Below are positions 11,718-21,488 of a DNA stretch of 30,245 nt, piece by piece. The stretch lies in NCBI GenBank assembly GCA_001414345.1, contig LLCB01000490.1, positions 1-30,245 of the forward strand, given 5' to 3'. A program made the position numbers and the translations under genes. Position 1 is the stretch's first letter. Each line of letters opens with the position of its first letter. The DNA comes from Hymenoscyphus infarciens (taxonomy: Eukaryota > Ascomycota > Leotiomycetes > Helotiales > Helotiaceae). The notes beneath the pieces were generated by a model, which was given only the letters and a program-made list of their open reading frames with translations, made no database searches and was not told the DNA's origin.

Positions 11718-13909
11718 ATGCGAGCCGTCAATTCTTTGTTGTTCCTCCTTGGGGCAACGCTTTCTGTTGCCGTCCAAAGCCCACACGAGAAGGCCGCGAA
11801 GTATGTGAAGAGATCTACTCCCCCAGTCTACACGAAGGATGCGCCAAGAGTAAGGTCTACTTCTCAGTACCTTACCAATGCCACTTCAAGTAAGTTTTCA
11901 TTTCCCTTTTTCTTTTCGTCAATTGAGCCCTTGGTGAGCTTGTTTGAGGGGGCGTGGCATCAACAATTTATCTGCCTTGTTGAGCTTCATTTTCTGGATC
12001 TTGATCTTGAAGATTGGTAGTTCACTGGAAGATGAGTGGTGCAATCGTTTTTTGAGCTTCGCCACCTGGGCGGTTCAATCATTTGATTGCTTGAGAAGAG
12101 TCAGTTCACACGGTTCGCGGGTATTTCTCCTACAAATGGAAATGGTTCAAGCGCTGCTCACACTATAAAATTTCATTCTTTATACAGTTTCAAGATTTTC
12201 CGCTGCTTCCCTTGCTCCTTCCGGGGTTTTCAAGCTTACGCATATCCAGAATTCGCTGTCGATGGGAGCGCGTTACCAGAAGTGGATTTCAATATCGGCG
12301 AATCTTATGCTGGAACTCTCCCCATCAGCTCAGATCCCAATGACATCAATCGACTTTGGTTCTGGTTCTTCCCTTCCACGAACCCACTCGCCTCGAAAGA
12401 GATCACAATCTGGTTGAATGGTGGTCCGGGATGTAGTTCCCTCGACGGTTTATTCCAAGAAAACGGTCCCTTCCTTTGGCAATCAGGAACATACGTATGT
12501 TTAAAGAGAAAGACCCACATAACCAAAGAGCTAACGTTGTTTATTAGGCACCTGTTGTCAATCCTTACTCCTGGGTTAATCTAACAAACATGATTTACAT
12601 CGACCAGCCTGTTAGCACCGGATTTTCTCCCGGAAACATTACCGTGAATGATGAGACCGATGTTGCCAACCAATTCATGGGTTTCTGGAAGAACTTTCTT
12701 GACACCTTTTCCATGCAGGGATACAAGATTTACATCACTGGAGAGTCTTATGCTGGACAATATATTCCATATATAGCCTCTGGCATGTTGGACGCTAAGG
12801 ATGAGACTTATTACAATGTGAAGGGAGTTCATATCATGGATCCCTCAATCAACGAAGATGGTGTCATGATCTATGGTACTTACCTCCTCAAACTTTTTAA
12901 AAGAATCAAAACTAACTCAAAATAGCTCCCGTTGTACCAGCTCTGAAGAAATACCAAAATGTGATCGGTTTGAACGAAACATATTTGGCAGGTCTTGAAG
13001 CTCGAGCAAAATCATGTGGCTTCACAGATTTCTACGACACATACATCAACCAATTCCCGCCCACTGGCAAGTTCCCACCAGCACCAAGTTCGGAGGTCAA
13101 AGGGTGTGATCTGTACGATGATCTGAATAACGCTATCTACTATGTCAACCCATGTTTCAATATCTACCACTTGACCGATTTCTGTCCTTTCTTGTGGGAT
13201 GAGTTAGGATTTCCTTCTCTTGGAACAGGACCAAACAACTACTTCAACCGAACAGGTAAGCGAACAACCATTTATTGACTTCCACTTGTCTTCTTACAAA
13301 CACTGACATCTTCCAGACGTCCAAGCAGTAATCCACGCCCCTCCAACCGATTACTTCATTTGCGGAGGTGGCCCGGGTCTTTTCCCAAACGGAGATCAGT
13401 CCGTCCCCTCTGCCCTCGGCCCTCTCCCCTCCGTAATTGAGCGAACAAACAACACAATAATCTCCCACGGCCTCCTAGACTTTCTCCTCTTCTCCGAAGG
13501 TTCTCTAATAACCATCCAAAACATGACCTGGAACTCTCTCCAAGGTTTCCAATCCCCACCCCCATCCTCCGATAACCTCTACGTCCCCTACCATCAAACC
13601 CTAGGCGAGATTCTGAAATGGATCAACGGAGCAATTCCTCATTCTCCAAGTTTCACGGATACTGCAGGGTCGGGATTACAGGGCAGTTGGCATACGGAGA
13701 GGGGCTTGACGTTTGTGCAGGTTAATCTTGCGGGTCATGAGATTCCTCAGTATACTCCTGGTGTTGCTTATAGAACTTTGGAGTTTTTACTTGGGAGGAT
13801 TGAAAATTTGAGCGTGGAGGGGGATTTCACGACCGGGCCGCAGGGGAATTATACGGGTGTTACGGCGCCGCTGAAGAGGAGCTTCATCAAGGAGAAGCGT
13901 AGGATGTAG
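11718..13909 (+). CDS. Secreted serine carboxypeptidase, peptidase family S10
   Basis: Five exons: 11718-11889, 12250-12494, 12548-12875, 12926-13255 and 13317-13909; 555 residues, normal for the family. It removes C-terminal residues from peptides at acid pH. Residues 1-21 ([21 protein letters not shown]) form a signal peptide, so the enzyme should be secreted or vacuolar. [10 protein letters not shown] (about 112-121) is the substrate/oxyanion-hole motif. GESYAG contains the nucleophile, Ser206. LLDFLL carries the likely catalytic Asp413, in the HGLLDY..QNMTW context of the fungal branch. AGHEIPQY carries His499. Several NxT/S sites suggest N-glycosylation. Introns 2-4 are 53, 50 and 61 nt, but intron 1 is 360 nt, placed by the exact join ..TSSKFAVDG. 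The frame stays open upstream to 11532, but the signal peptide fixes the start at 11718. It probably feeds nitrogen acquisition; regulation is not visible. Confidence 0.95.
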
Positions 13910-14904
13910 AGTGTGGAGTTTGACTTGAAACTGGGAATAGCAAGTTGGTATTGTTAATGAGGGTAGACAATTGGGGGTGCGAAAATGAGTGAGGAAGCCT
14001 TACCAAAAGTGGCAGAAAACACTTCAAGTTCGTACCTGCTTACGTGGACCTTGTTGTTCCAAATTGCTATTCTAAACACCGGGAACAATCTAGAATTCTC
14101 CTAGATAGTTAGAGTAACCAATGTTAATTGTTCCAAAGGGTTAGAATAACGGAATGCATCGCGGGCTTTCACTGCCGCTTTTATTGACCATCATGAGGAA
14201 CCTACAGCAGTGTGCATGTCCTCCACAAAAAAAATTGTGATTGTCTAGGAATACTAAAAAGGTACTTGATACTAGAAAAGTAAGAATTAACTCTCTCTTA
14301 TTTTACAACAACTACTTCTCTAGAGGTTAGACTCTATAATATAAATAAAGTTAAACACTTTCTAAGTAACTTTATATATAGTATATATATTCTCTAGAAG
14401 TGTTCTTCTTTTAGACTCTTAGACGAGGTAAAAGGTCGATTTTTTGAGAAGGCTAGCATAGGCTACATGAGCTCTGTAACCAGGCTTGTAAAGGTCTTAG
14501 CATATAACTAACTTAAGCTTACGAAAAATCGAGTTTTTGCCTCTCTTATTAATTATTAACAGCTAAAGCTTTATATATTAAAATATATAGAAACACTTAA
14601 ACCGAGAATATTAAAGCTTATTCCTCTTATGTAGTTTATATAGTAGAGGCGTGGTTATTAAGAAACTAAGAGGGGTAAAAACATAGTATTACAACTTTTT
14701 TTTTAGTGTTCTTAAGAATCACGTTTTTAAAGCAAGACTTATATATCGTTGTAAACAGAGAAAGGTACGTACTTTTTGAATCTGCAGGCCATCGGATCGC
14801 CCATTTTTGTTTCTTAAACTCTTACAACTATACACATTCTTTTATTATTTAGCTATAAATAACAACGTCTCGATTCAAGTAAATATCTGAGTGCTCTGTG
14901 CATC
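13910..14904. other. Intergenic region: MITE copy B and an AT-rich RIP-like stretch
   Basis: The first 95 bases hold the carboxypeptidase 3' end. The MITE copy follows at 14005-14182. From about 14230 to 14880 the DNA is strongly AT-rich, with many TATATA and TTAA words and no coding frame, like the window's outer AT blocks. This segment directly precedes the NLR start codon at 14905. Confidence 0.6.
14005..14182. mobile_element. MITE family copy B, 178 bp, inverted relative to copy A
   Basis: The ends AAAAGTGGCAG (left) and CTGCCGCTTTT (right) are inverted copies with one mismatch. Read on the minus strand, the interior carries the family words in the same order as copy A (TTTAGAATA, TTTGGAACAAC, GTAAGCAGGTACGAACTTG). 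It lies 95 bp past the carboxypeptidase stop codon, so it may be included in that gene's 3' untranslated region. Confidence 0.8.
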
Positions 14905-15965
14905 ATGGGGGGCAAACGAAGTGACTGGTGCAGTGCGTTCAGGTTTCGTTGGAAGGATGGTGATTTAAAAAGAACGACACCTAGAACAGTATCGCCTGCA
15001 AAGAATCCCAAGAGCTTGATTACGACGGAAAACTTTGAAGTAAGCGAGCTCCATTCTAGAATTTCCTTAGCTAATTTTAGAAAGAGGAAGAAAATTAATA
15101 AAGGCCACCAGAAACCCACAGTCGATTCTAATAACAAGAAGGCTGTCTCTCATACGCCAAAGCTAGTCAAGATTACACAAGAATCAGAGGAAAGCAACGC
15201 AAAAACCAACCCCGTTAAATCGAAAACCGAAGAACAAATCTCCGAAGAGTCTTGCCCCTTATGGGATAGAGCATATAATCGGCTGCGAGAGGCAAATTCT
15301 GATATTGTCAAGGAATATATGCACATACTAGCTAAAACAGCAAATGTTGAACGAAGCTCATCTTTGAACGAAACGACGAAAGCAGTTGTTGATAAACGGA
15401 TTAAGAGTGTGACCAATCGGCAATGGAAAATCATAATTCCTTGGCGACGAGATGAAATTCGTGTTACGGAATTGGTTGATAATATTGTAAACGTTATACT
15501 TAAGTTTCGGAGTATGGGTAGTATAATTGCAACTATCGTTCCGAGACATGCTGGCATTCCCTTTGCCGCGGTGTGCTTCGTGCTACCAGTGCGTTCTTGA
15601 GCACACTATCTCTCTGTCTTCATAAGAATCGGAAACTAACAATGCTGTAGCTTGTAACAAATGCTTCTGAAGAGCGAGTTGCGTCTCTAGAGGCTTTGGA
15701 GCTGGTAGGCGACCTTGTTGATCTTTACTTAGAAGTGGAGAACAATGCTGTTAGCAAAGCGGAAACCATGTTGACCAAGAAACTCGCTAAAAAGCTGGAG
15801 AATCTTTATTTCGAAATCCTCGTTTATCTTACCAGAGTAGCGTGCTATTTCAATCGCTCGATAATTAAAAGATTTGCTACCGAGGTGTCAAAAAGAGATG
15901 ATCGGGATGAGAAGATCAAGGTCATCCGAAAGGCGGACGAAGAGTGTCGAGCATTTGTGAATTAA
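14905..15965 (+). CDS. NLR N-terminal domain protein (NACHT_N, N-terminal part of a NACHT NTPase)
   Basis: Two open exons, 14905-15588 and 15651-15965, joined over a 62-nt intron (GTGCGT..ACTAAC..GTAG); 333 residues if translation stops at TAA 15963. Residues 1-120 are a basic, Lys/Ser-rich leader. The NACHT_N hallmark starts at SCPLWDRAYNRLREAN (about 118) and continues with IKSVTNRQWKIIIPWRRDE and the hydrophobic IPFAAVCFVLPLVTNAS across the intron. It ends with EILVYLTRVACYFNRS and RKADEECRAF. In fungal NLRs this domain precedes a NACHT nucleotide-binding domain and a repeat-type sensor, and the proteins act in non-self recognition or programmed cell death. Here the rest of the NLR is present downstream but interrupted (separate entry). 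The truncated product could still be made; that is inference. Confidence 0.7.
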
Positions 15966-16650
15966 TACTACTAACAAGAACAGCGAGCTGGTATTTCAAT
16001 TATAACACACCTAACCAGACAACTGAAGGATGCAACACGGGAGCTAATTCAAAAGTTCAATGACAGTTTACGTGAAAACAAAGAGATCATATTCTGGGTT
16101 TCGCAGATTCAAGTTTAACAGACGCATAGTCTGGTCAGAGAGAAGCTCGGTTCTCAAAACCAGAATTCAGGTCAATGGCTTCGACCACGTTATCATATGT
16201 AGGTAAACTCTTCAAAAACCCCAACCTTTTAGTTATACGGTTCAGGTAAGTACATTCCTCGAAAGTATTTCTAGAAGTTTCACCTCTAACAAAGTTCTCA
16301 GTTGGAACGGGGAAAAGCTCGCTCGTGTAAGGTTTCTTCATAAAACGATCGGTAATTACTCTTTGACACATTCCTTACTACATAATGTACGAGACAATTA
16401 AGAAAAGTACTCCAGACAGTTGAGGAGAATTAGAGACTTGGTTTCTTCATTCTCCTAAAGTTTCTCGGTTGGGAGCGGTTATTACCTGACAAGCTCTCTT
16501 GCAAAATAACCTCGAAAATGCCGCGGAACAATGACCAAACTCCTTTACAATTCTAACGGAATCAGATCACGTGTCATCGAATGGCACCTTGAAACCATCC
16601 AAGCGAATAAATCAAACCGGATGGCATACTTTTATTGCTCGCTAGGGTAA
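15957..16650 (+). pseudogene. Decayed linker and NACHT P-loop of the same NLR
   Basis: The NLR frame continues past TAA 15963 with further stops at 15972-15974 (TAA), 16116-16118 (TAA), 16200-16202 (TAG) and 16230-16232 (TAG). Between them lie family-like pieces: a coiled-coil linker (RQLKDATRELIQKF), FWVSQIQV, HSLVREKLG and SGQWL. A canonical 56-nt intron (16246-16301; GTAAGT..CTCTAAC..TCAG) interrupts the P-loop, which reads LYGSVGTGKSSLV after joining. A 239-nt intron (16327-16565) then leads to SRVIEWHLETIQ and AYFYCS, the strand after Walker A. Homology fades after TAA 16648. Each stop is what CAA or TGG becomes by a CpA-to-TpA change on one strand, the RIP preference. No NACHT Walker B or repeat sensor is recognisable. 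Confidence 0.7.
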
Positions 16651-17483
16651 TGGGAGTTGTTTTCCAAGGGGGTTTAGAAAATTGGACATTCAACTTCTTA
16701 AATCCCCTGTTTTTTAAAGGCCTTTTCGCACGGACAAATAGAAGTAGGTGTACGAAGAGTAAAAGTTGTGACTTACTCATCGGGTTTTGGTGGCTTTCTC
16801 ACAATCGTGAGCTATATATAGTTTTCAAATCATTCGAATGTCCAGTAGTGATTGCTGTTAGCCAAAACCTACCCTAGCCACATACATATGTGATGCGAGG
16901 CATTGGTTTCCAGGGGCCTAGTTATGTGCGCATATAAAACACGGTGGGTGGATGTAGGCGTTACACCAGCTCGGAGGAGTTGAATCTTCCGGTACAACAA
17001 TAAAAACTTCGAGTTTGATACATCAAATAGTAGTAATATCAAGAAACCAATCACTGAAGTGGAAAATATTTTTTCTCCCATCAATTAAGCGAGTTTATAA
17101 TGGGGGGCGGCCTCGATAAAGTCTGATTGCACCCTTCACAAGTTTACGCATCATATGCCGTGGCGTGGCTACATTCTATTGGGCGTATTTCATGCTCTTC
17201 ATCATTGATGGAGCATTACACAGCGTCAATGGATAATTAACACCCCAAAAAGCACTTTTCTAGCCGGGCGCAAAACAGGATGATCTCATAAATCAAAACT
17301 TTATTCCAATCCCATAAATAGCAGCAGTTCAACGCATATTCCGTACTCCACGGATAGCAGATGAGTTGTTTGGTTTAGTCCAAACTCAATTTCGGGAAGG
17401 ACCATAGTCGAATACCCCCAAAGACTTGAGGACCATGATGGACAAGCTCTCTGCGCTCACCAATCAATATTTTTGGGTCTGTT
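16651..17483. other. Unassigned DNA after the NLR remnant
   Basis: No frame resembling the rest of a NACHT domain or ankyrin, WD40 or TPR repeats is visible, though a fragment near 16675-16720 stays open in one frame. Short overlapping frames on both strands (16574-17084) have no motif. The region probably holds either decayed NLR sequence beyond recognition or plain intergenic DNA plus the promoter of the next gene. Confidence 0.4.
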
Positions 17484-18643
17484 ATGACGGATATTGAAAC
17501 ACGAGGAGACAAGGCAGATCTTCACACTGCAGTGGAAAAATTGCGAAAGGTACTTTCATGGGAGAAGTGTCTGTTTATGTACACCAAGCCGCCATTTTTA
17601 TTTTTTCTTCAATTTTCTTTCAAGGCTAAGCTAAAAATTTTCAGTGCTGGACATTGCTAAAACAACTCCCTCTAACCCAAATTTCCTCTTCCGTGTCCAC
17701 ACGCACGTAGGTCCATTAGCGAAAACATCTGAACAAGATACAGCTAGAGAACGAGAGCGGGAAGGAGATAGAAACATGTTTTGTATCAACGAGTCCGATA
17801 GACCGATATTAGAATGCACAATACACACGACAGGAAAGAAGTGGGACGAAAGCTTGAACGATGCTCGAGATGACGTCCTTGTTCTTACTATTTTTGACTT
17901 TAAAAAACTGCTGAGTGATCCTACTACGACCATTTTCCGCGTCGCGGAGATCCTCAGTTTCCTCAAAGCACAGGGTAAGGACTATCACATAGGACAGAAA
18001 CTTCAACAATGGGCTCAAAGTTGCGACGAATATGTATCAGTAGGTGAAATCCCCAATGCTTGGGTTGGTGAACTGGGTGCTGTGGGATGAACTGTGGTCA
18101 CCTTCAAGTATCCTTCCCGACTGCTTTGTGAGGGCTCAGATTCTTGGAAAATATCGTGAATGGATACAAGAATCCAGAACTCAACAACAGGTTGAACCAG
18201 AAGAAATTGGCCAAAAGATTGTCGAGTTTGGAAAGGTTCTAGCGGGACGACGACAGGATCATGTCCTACCATTAATCCGACCGCAGCTCAGGCCAGGGCT
18301 TCAATTATGGGGTTTCGTAGTAACTAGGTCGTCCGCCAATATCGTTGCAGCGACTCGCAAAGACTTAGTACAACGGATTGAAACAATACCTTCTATGTTC
18401 AAGTTCACACTTCTCTCATTATTTTCGCGCCTTCGTTTCATCTCATCACACTCTACCATCTCATCATTACCCATCCATCCCATCCCGGTACAATTCCTCC
18501 GTCCCATCACCACAGTCCTCCCCCCCGTGAATGAGTTGAAAGACGTTGATTGTACGTCTCCAATCCGCAGCTCCAATATTCCGGGGGGAGGGGGGAGGGG
18601 GTTAATTCCAGCGCGGTCAGCTTCGGGGCCTTTTCAAGGGTAA
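17484..18643 (+). CDS. Hypothetical protein, exon structure unresolved
   Basis: A workable model has four exons: 17484-17549, 17645-17706, 17748-18039 and 18140-18643 (307 residues). It starts MTDIETRGDKADLHTAVEKL and joins CWTLLKQL after a 94-nt intron ending TTTTCAG. The most protein-like part is 17776-18039 (PILECTIHTTGKKWDES, DDVLVLTIFDFKKLL, AEILSFLKAQGKDYHIGQKL) and 18140-18300 (KYREWIQESRTQQQVEPEE). The last 240 bases of the frame read as Ser/Pro low complexity over CT-rich DNA, so the true end is probably earlier. Donors at 17707 and 18040 are GTAGGT, weaker than elsewhere here. No family is recognised. A simpler alternative is a single-exon ORF from ATG 17776 to TGA 18090. Confidence 0.3.
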
Positions 18644-19247
18644 CTAACTACAGGCTTGTAGCCTGAATCGCGTCTTCCATACAAATTGTTTTAGGCTTTA
18701 CGGAGTCATTGTCATTCTCCGCACAGCTAATTTATACGACCTTCTCCTAAACGGTCTCGGTCTCCAACAATTAAATCGATCCTACGAACGACTTGGAAGA
18801 CTCGTGACTTGTTATTCCTCATTGTTCCAAGTCTCTTAGCACAATTAACCCAATGGTTTGAGTACTTCTAGTACAATTCCTGTCGCTGGTGTACATAAAC
18901 GATAACAGTCGCAAATACAGACTCGACAATGCGTCCACGTGGACATGTAACCTAAAGACCCAAGGAGGAAAAAGGAACAGAAAGGAATACCAGAATACTT
19001 AGTATTCAACGATGAAAAAGTCAAGTGAAGCACCGCAAAACTCCAAAGTCACAAACAAGCGAGACTCGCACGAGGATAACGCAACTTGAACCTCAAAAAC
19101 AAAATATCAAATTCCAGTTCTGTACTTAACAATAATATTATTCGTACACCCGAAATACCGATCAGACCATACCACCCCCCCCCCCCCCCCCCCCCCACTC
19201 TTTCAACCCTCTTAATTTGGTCTCTTAACGAATTCAACCACCTATTG
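18644..19247. other. Intergenic region with a 22-C homopolymer
   Basis: No gene seen. The segment separates two convergent genes and includes an uninterrupted run of 22 C at 19175-19196, downstream of the minus-strand glycoprotein gene and probably in or near its 3' untranslated region. Confidence 0.55.
19175..19196. repeat. Poly-C homopolymer, 22 nt
   Basis: Uninterrupted run of C (G on the minus strand), about 50 bases beyond the stop codon of the minus-strand glycoprotein gene. Such tracts are unstable and hard to sequence, so the exact length should be treated as approximate. Confidence 0.9.
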
Positions 19248-21071
19248 CTACGAAAAATCTCTCTTCTTCCGAGATCCGCCATGTCTCGCAAGGATAGAGT
19301 AGATATTCTTCTCATCAGTAAGGGGACTGATCGTTTGAGTGGTAGAAGTCTGATGTATAACCGTGACAGCCGAGACCTTTGATAGCGTGCCCTTGAAGAC
19401 TCCACGGACAGCTCTGTTTTTCAAAGAGCCCGCGTCAGCGACACCATTGAGACAATCCTGGGCTTTTGAAACCATGCTCCCATCACTACAGCTGACTTTC
19501 GCCACTTCAGAGATTCCTGTGGCCATTGGTGCTAATGCTGCCGACCCTGTAGGGAGGTTGACTGTGAAACTTGCGATGGCTGTGCGAGATGCTGCAAACA
19601 GCATGGGACGGCTAGAAGAACTACGAGCACAAAAGTAAGTAGGATGAGACGAACGAAATACTTTGAGTCAAAGCTTACGCTGAATGATTTGGAGGTGGAG
19701 CGTCCACGGAGTCACCCATAAGGGAATATAAACTGGTCAAGTTGGTGGTTGAGTTGTGAGGGGAAGGCTCTGCCGTTGGTATCGACAGAATACCTGAACA
19801 GTCGCTACGATGAATTGGTTAACCCGCAAGGTAGTCAGTGGGTATCACGTACCTAACAGTTTGGGTGCAAGTAACTGTAAAGACGTCCATAAAACTAAAC
19901 ATGGTAACTGTGTCGGCATATACCGTACTATGCCATGTTTCTGTTATCGTACAAGTCTTTATAACAGGCGCGGGACATTCTGATTGCATGTTTGTTGTCA
20001 TGGTCATGGTCATAATCATCGGAGCTGGGCAAGATGAGTTTGCCGGACGTTGGGCTGTGTTGTTCTGAGGAAGTGGTGGCATCAATGGCTTCAACGGGCT
20101 TTCAGGTGTTGTAGTTTCTGGTTTAGAAGTCACATTTTGTGGAGGTGGTGGTCGTATATTGTTTGTGGGCATTGCGTCACAGGGTGCTGAAGAGCTGTTG
20201 TTGCTGATTGGACTGGAAGGCATAGTCATGTTTATCGAAGAAGGGGATTCCGATGTGGAATTTTGTGTGGGCATGGTCATGTTTTTGATCGAGGATGGTG
20301 AGATGAAAGTGCCATTCTGTGCGTGTGGTGCCATTGGCATCGTGTTGTTCTCAGCAGCAGGCTTCGAGGTTCCGGTTGACAGTACCTCGGGTGTAGCGGT
20401 GTATGTTGATGTGTTGTTTGCCTCTGATGAAGGTGCTATTATATAATTGGCGAGTGAAACCGGAGGTTCAGAAGAAGCAACATTACCTGTCGGGGTTGCA
20501 AGAGCATTGGCGAGCGGAGCAAGATTTGATACACCAGAAGCACTAGCAAGAAGGCTTCCTGCCATGCCAGTTGCAGCTTGAACAATCTGATCTACATCCT
20601 GAGAAGCTGGATTGACAGCATTTTCGACAGCGGCCATGGCGCTAGGAGAGGCGTTTCCTTCGATGGATAGACTCGCAGCGTCGTTGAGTGGTGGGGATGC
20701 AGCATTCTTCCCTCCTCCGACAACATTTATAGCCTGGGTAACTCCACCATCGACAAGTGTTCCGGCGACATCAGAAATGGCTCCCATCATACCGGCTAAG
20801 ATTGCCGGGCTTGCGTCTCTTTGTTGAAGGGAATCGTCCGAGCTGTTTGGCCCACAGTTAGAATTGAGATGATCAGTAGGAAAGATTTCTGAACGTACCT
20901 CCAGGAGAACCAAGGGATCGAGCCATCACGTTTGTTGAGCTCAGCATCCTCGTCTTGCTTGCCAACAAATACTTTCAATCCCTCTCCGACTGTTATCACG
21001 ACCAGAACAACCATCCCAATCAATACTGCAATTGCGGCTACAAGCGAGCCAAAACGACGAGAGAAATGCAT
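19248..21071 (-). CDS. Type II membrane glycoprotein, Ser/Thr/Pro-rich, unknown function
   Basis: Four exons on the minus strand: 21071-20899, 20842-19853, 19804-19679 and 19620-19248; 553 residues. Introns are 56, 48 and 58 nt with donors GTACGT, GTACGT and GTAAGC and a CTAAC or CTTAC branch in the first and last. A short cytosolic start (MHFSRRFGS) precedes a hydrophobic segment at about 10-30, a signal anchor with no clear cleavage site. The rest would face outside: an Ala/Ser/Gly-rich part (about 65-190), then Asn-Thr/Ser and Pro-rich sequence with many N-glycosylation sites, then a Cys-containing block (TETWHSTVYADTVTMFSFMD). The last exon (SKAQDCLNGVADAGS..) continues the frame; stopping at the in-frame TAA at 19819 would drop about 165 residues. 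Likely cell surface or wall associated, by composition only. No named domain recognised. Confidence 0.72.
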
Positions 21072-21488
21072 GATTTGATCTTACCAAAAGGTATCCCAAG
21101 AATCCCAAAAGAGAGTAACGTCGCAGAAGCGAGAGAGTTGGAAGGGCCAAAGGAGTGTGAAGGGGATCCAAAACGGAGACCAAAATGGAGACCAAAATTT
21201 CGATGTAGAAGAGAGGAAGAAAAGTTGGGGCGGGAATGGAATTTGACCTCGAGCAGCTCACCTGTCGCTCCTTCCCTCCTGGTTTTTCGGGACCGTTGTA
21301 ACTACCTCGGGCAGTCTTGAGATTACACAGATCACATCGCTCAATGAGCCAATTTCAGGATCTAGATTTTTGACTTGGAAATAGCGTTCAATTCATAAGA
21401 CGTATCTACAAATTGCGCTTTTTGGTCAAGCAAAGCCCAATTTGCAAGAAAAAACAACCTTAACGCACGCCCCTAACAGAACCCACAT
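21072..21488. other. Intergenic spacer between two minus-strand genes
   Basis: 417 bases holding the 3' end of the uS5 gene and the promoter and leader of the glycoprotein gene. Overlapping open frames here are out of phase with both genes and have no motif. No regulatory word stands out. Confidence 0.5.

Noticed and set aside
16135..16371. Minus-strand 78-codon frame with a faint likeness to DUF3435 tyrosine recombinases
   Set aside because: The plus strand of the same interval encodes the NLR linker and intron-split P-loop with clear family motifs, so the minus frame is a shadow.
19712..19793. Alternative acceptor at 19794 for the glycoprotein's second intron
   Set aside because: It gives a stop after 26 codons, whereas the acceptor at 19805 continues the frame through two more exons with glycosylation sites.
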